Assembly: GCA_049291395.1 (NCBI GenBank)
Contig: JBATPJ010000002.1
Span: forward strand, 1 to 31,777
DNA: 31,777 nucleotides
Source: JAPUDQ01 sp049291395
Lineage (GTDB): Bacteria > Patescibacteriota > Saccharimonadia > Saccharimonadales > Saccharimonadaceae
Reading direction: 5' to 3'
Shown here: positions 29,824-31,777 of the stretch, in pieces
Layout: each line of letters starts with the position of its first letter
How positions within the stretch are numbered: the first letter of the stretch is position 1
Notes under the pieces: generated by a model
What the model was told of the DNA's origin: nothing
The model's input: only the letters and a program-made list of their open reading frames with translations
The model's database searches: none
Made by a program: the position numbers and the translations under genes

Positions 29824-30537
29824 ATGGATGAATCTCGAGATAGTGAGTGGAATGAGCGGGCAGCGGAGATACTCGAAGCTGAGATCCCCCCCGTTGTCTT
29901 AGCCTACACTGCCTTTGGGGAGGCAAGTGATGCATTTACGGATGGGCTCGCTGAATTAGCAGCTTTCACGTCTGAATTCCGTGTGAACGGATTAGTGGTC
30001 CCACCAGACCGTGTAGCTGCACTAGGAGGACTGTTCGGAAGCTATGTTCGGGAATTGTTGATTTCGGCAGGCACCACCGAAGAGGCAATTCAAGAGATTA
30101 CCAATGCATTTATACGTGACAACACGGAACGAATTGTGATGATGGAGAAACTAGTGAGTTTAGAGACTGATGTAGTTTTTCCAAAGTATAATCCCGACGA
30201 CGTGCAGGGATTAATAGAACACATATTGGAAAATTTATCATGGATAGAGGCTGTTAGCCAAGCCCTGGGGAGGATATTCGCTGATGACTTAAGCTCTGAC
30301 CTGGATCGTTATTTTTCTGGACTAGTCGCAAAACAGACTCTGCTGCATCCGGATGATCTGCCAAACATCATCGATGCCGTCAACGAAGATGAGAACAATG
30401 ACGATGATGAGGGTGCGGATGAAGAGACTTTGCTTGCTGAGGTCGGACGACATGTACTCGATATTGGTAAAATAGCAACGGGCGCGCTTATCGCACTCGT
30501 CGTGAATGGGCTCATCCAACGTAGATTTCGACGATGA
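29824..30537 (+). CDS. Tail-anchored acidic helical protein, 237 aa
   Basis: No family recognised. A long soluble helical part, a very acidic stretch at residues 188-201 (NEDENNDDDEGADE), then a C-terminal transmembrane helix (about 216-231, IGKIATGALIALVVNG) and a short basic tail (RRFRR) that should stay in the cytoplasm. AGAGGT lies about seven bases before ATG 29824. The stop overlaps the SLOG gene start by four bases (ATGA), so the two are translationally coupled and probably work together. Membrane protein coupled to a SLOG-fold nucleotide binder is the layout of predicted nucleotide-signalling conflict systems, but this protein does not visibly match the SLATT domain used in them. Confidence 0.75.
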   Translation: MDESRDSEWNERAAEILEAEIPPVVLAYTAFGEASDAFTDGLAELAAFTSEFRVNGLVVPPDRVAALGGLFGSYVRELLISAGTTEEAIQEITNAFIRDNTERIVMMEKLVSLETDVVFPKYNPDDVQGLIEHILENLSWIEAVSQALGRIFADDLSSDLDRYFSGLVAKQTLLHPDDLPNIIDAVNEDENNDDDEGADEETLLAEVGRHVLDIGKIATGALIALVVNGLIQRRFRR

Positions 30538-31049
30538 AATGGCTTGCAATGATCGGGACGCGTGAGGCGACGGCGGAGATGCGCCAGGATATCGATGAGC
30601 GTGTCCGGCAGGCTGTTGCGGACGGGTGGGGGATCGTATCGGGTGGGAGTACCGGTGTCGATACCGTCGCGATGATCGCGGCGATGAGATGTAGTGGTGT
30701 GACTCGCGTATATTTGCCGATCGAATATACGGCCTACGCGAAGAGTCTGCGCGAGCGAGCAGCGCAAGGCAAATGTCTGCCAGTCGATGCTGAGGCGACG
30801 ATCGCGGCACTCGATGAGCTGCGCTCACATGACCCGGCGGCGGTGATCGACCCCAGTGATATGACGACACTCACGCCCGAAGCGTTCTACGCTCGCAACG
30901 AACAAATACTGCAGCTTGCAGGTCGCGTCGTCGCCTATCACCTCGAAGGCAACGCGACAGCTTCGAAACTTCCCGCCGGTACGCTACTTACCGCCCAGCG
31001 GGCACAGGAGCTCGAGATACCGACTGAGGTGTTTGAGTACCGGGTGTAA
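30534..31049 (+). CDS. SLOG/DprA-like Rossmannoid nucleotide-binding protein
   Basis: 171 aa. Pattern of the DprA/SLOG superfamily: AMIGTRE near the N-terminus, GIVSGGSTGVDTVAM at residues 33-47 (compare SGGARGID of DprA), VTRVYLPIE and a C-terminal half with FYARNEQIL. It lacks the winged-helix and RecA-interaction parts of DprA, so transformation is unlikely. SLOG proteins bind or cleave nucleotides or modified nucleotides. Coupled (ATGA) to the tail-anchored protein upstream and followed by a NUDIX hydrolase. Substrate not determined. Confidence 0.8.
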   Translation: MKWLAMIGTREATAEMRQDIDERVRQAVADGWGIVSGGSTGVDTVAMIAAMRCSGVTRVYLPIEYTAYAKSLRERAAQGKCLPVDAEATIAALDELRSHDPAAVIDPSDMTTLTPEAFYARNEQILQLAGRVVAYHLEGNATASKLPAGTLLTAQRAQELEIPTEVFEYRV

Positions 31050-31074
31050 AAGGAATACAATACGATGGTGCGTA
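31033..31074 (+). promoter_or_regulatory. Promoter of the second NUDIX gene
   Basis: TTGAGT (31033-31038), 17 bases, TACAAT (31056-31061). TACGAT at 31061-31066 is an alternative -10. The ATG at 31075 is 13 or 8 bases downstream. Confidence 0.55.
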
Positions 31075-31662
31075 ATGAATATATATGAGGAAATAATGAC
31101 ACAAAGAACACTACCCGACAACGCAATCCTGATCCCCGATAATGCATCATGCGTGTTTCGTGGTGTATTGTTCGACGTCTATCAATGGCAACAGGAAATG
31201 TTTGACGGTAGCCATGGGACGTTTGAGATGTTGAGACGTCCAGATACGATTGCAGTCGTTGCAATCGACGACGATGGGAAGATTATCGCTTGTCATGAAG
31301 AGCAGCCTGGTGGTGTCCTGAGACAAAACCACATCATTGCCGGACGAGTCAACGCTGAAGATGCAACAGTACTAGCTGCTGCCAAGCGCGAGACCGAAGA
31401 GGAGGTTGGCTACCGTTTCAAAAATTGGCGTTTGCTCGAAGTGCATCAGCCGATTTCCAAGATGGAGTGGTTTATTCATGCCTTTGTTGCATGGGGCGAA
31501 GATGGAAAGGTGCCTGTTCGTCATGATGCAGGAGAGAAGATCATCGAAGGACGTGCTGACTATCTAGCCGTTCGCGATAACAACGCACACTGGTCGCCAA
31601 AACTTGAGGAATTCTCATCAACCGAAGAATTGATGTCGTATATACAATCTCAAAACACGTAA
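31075..31662 (+). CDS. NUDIX hydrolase, ADP-ribose pyrophosphatase-like
   Basis: 195 aa, layout of NudF-type enzymes that cut ADP-ribose and related sugar nucleotides: an N-terminal strand domain (YQWQQEMFDGSHGTFEMLRRPDTIAVVAI) and then the NUDIX box GRVNAEDATVLAAAKRETEEEVGY. The metal-binding REtEEEvG half is intact, but the first half is one residue longer and the usual Glu before the seven-residue stretch is replaced, so activity should be tested. The start is ATG 31075 from the promoter; a second in-frame ATG at 31096 follows a GAGGAAAT and cannot be excluded. It follows the SLOG gene after 25 bases and may be part of the same unit. Confidence 0.85.
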   Translation: MNIYEEIMTQRTLPDNAILIPDNASCVFRGVLFDVYQWQQEMFDGSHGTFEMLRRPDTIAVVAIDDDGKIIACHEEQPGGVLRQNHIIAGRVNAEDATVLAAAKRETEEEVGYRFKNWRLLEVHQPISKMEWFIHAFVAWGEDGKVPVRHDAGEKIIEGRADYLAVRDNNAHWSPKLEEFSSTEELMSYIQSQNT

Positions 31663-31670
31663 GGAGCAAC

Positions 31671-31777
31671 ATGAACACTGAAATCGAAGCAAAATTTTTG
31701 GACGTCGATCATGACGCAGTGCGGGCGAAGCTAACCGCGCTTGGGGCAACGTGCGAGCAGCCGATGCGACTAATGCG
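31671..31777 (+). CDS. CYTH-domain protein, 3' truncated by window edge
   Basis: Only the first 35 codons are in the window. The start MNTEIEAKFLDVDHDAVRAKL carries the EIEAK(F) signature of the CYTH (CyaB/thiamine-triphosphatase) family, which acts on triphosphates with several acidic metal ligands in a tunnel; the rest lies outside. AAGGAG is four bases before the ATG, immediately after the second NUDIX gene (eight bases after its stop), so it is co-transcribed with it. Whether it is a cyclase, a triphosphatase or another enzyme cannot be told from this fragment. Confidence 0.8.
   Translation, partial: MNTEIEAKFLDVDHDAVRAKLTALGATCEQPMRLM

Noticed and set aside
30534..31049. DprA for natural transformation
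   Set aside because: Only the Rossmann-like SLOG core is present, lacking DprA's other domains, and it is coupled to a tail-anchored protein.

Overview
The window looks like a stretch of a small-genome Candidate Phyla Radiation bacterium, most likely a Saccharibacteria (TM7) relative. That assignment is inferred from gene content and protein style, not from a marker-gene search. UGA is used as a stop codon (secA, ftsE, murD and others end in TGA) and an ordinary RF2 gene is present, so the code is the standard bacterial one and not the UGA=Gly code of Gracilibacteria/Absconditabacteria. I found no rRNA, tRNA, CRISPR array, transposase or integrase. No stretch longer than 300 bases lacks a gene.

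Layout. 1-5252: secretion and cell wall (3' part of secA, an M16 peptidase, murD, and convergent murI). 5274-5863: an orphan small membrane protein with a strong promoter, a structured leader and a strong hairpin terminator. 5864-11700: prfB, then a division and cell-wall-remodelling cluster ftsE-ftsX-CHAP hydrolase-S41 protease, followed by a stand-alone receiver protein. 11735-14007: an FHA-like protein and an unknown protein of accessory character. 14089-16560: rpmA, an orphan membrane-anchored protein and an RNA-methylase-like protein. 16610-19454: a compact operon of a flippase-like membrane protein, xseA, xseB and a membrane-anchored methyltransferase. 19504-22211: a membrane protein, a soluble histidine kinase with a receiver protein, a heptamer-based repeat array, and recO. 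22284-23789: three minus-strand orphan genes, each followed by a GC-rich hairpin. 23940-25310: glyS. 25322-31777: an accessory block with a membrane protein plus PD-(D/E)XK nuclease-like protein, a TfoX-N protein, an unknown protein, a ParA-like ATPase, an AbrB/Doc toxin-antitoxin pair, and a nucleotide-themed run (NUDIX, tail-anchored protein, SLOG/DprA-like protein, NUDIX, CYTH).

The most striking signal is in the promoters. At least thirteen genes have a recognisable -10 hexamer, often with an upstream TG, ending only 6-11 bases before the start codon and with no Shine-Dalgarno sequence. These genes would be transcribed as leaderless or nearly leaderless mRNAs. A second class (rpmA, glyS, and several orphan genes) has near-consensus -35/-10 promoters, roughly 30-115 nt leaders and clear Shine-Dalgarno sites. 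The pattern also corrects several start codons, because a longer ORF start would lie inside or upstream of the -10 box.

Other things worth a second look are a 43-bp tandem repeat made of heptamers (21261-21475) with an inverted heptamer run behind it, a 28-bp palindrome that contains the recO start codon, a 127-bp palindromic element between ftsE and ftsX, a near-perfect 25-bp palindromic operator at the toxin-antitoxin pair, and the membrane-protein/SLOG/NUDIX cluster as a candidate nucleotide-signalling or defence system.
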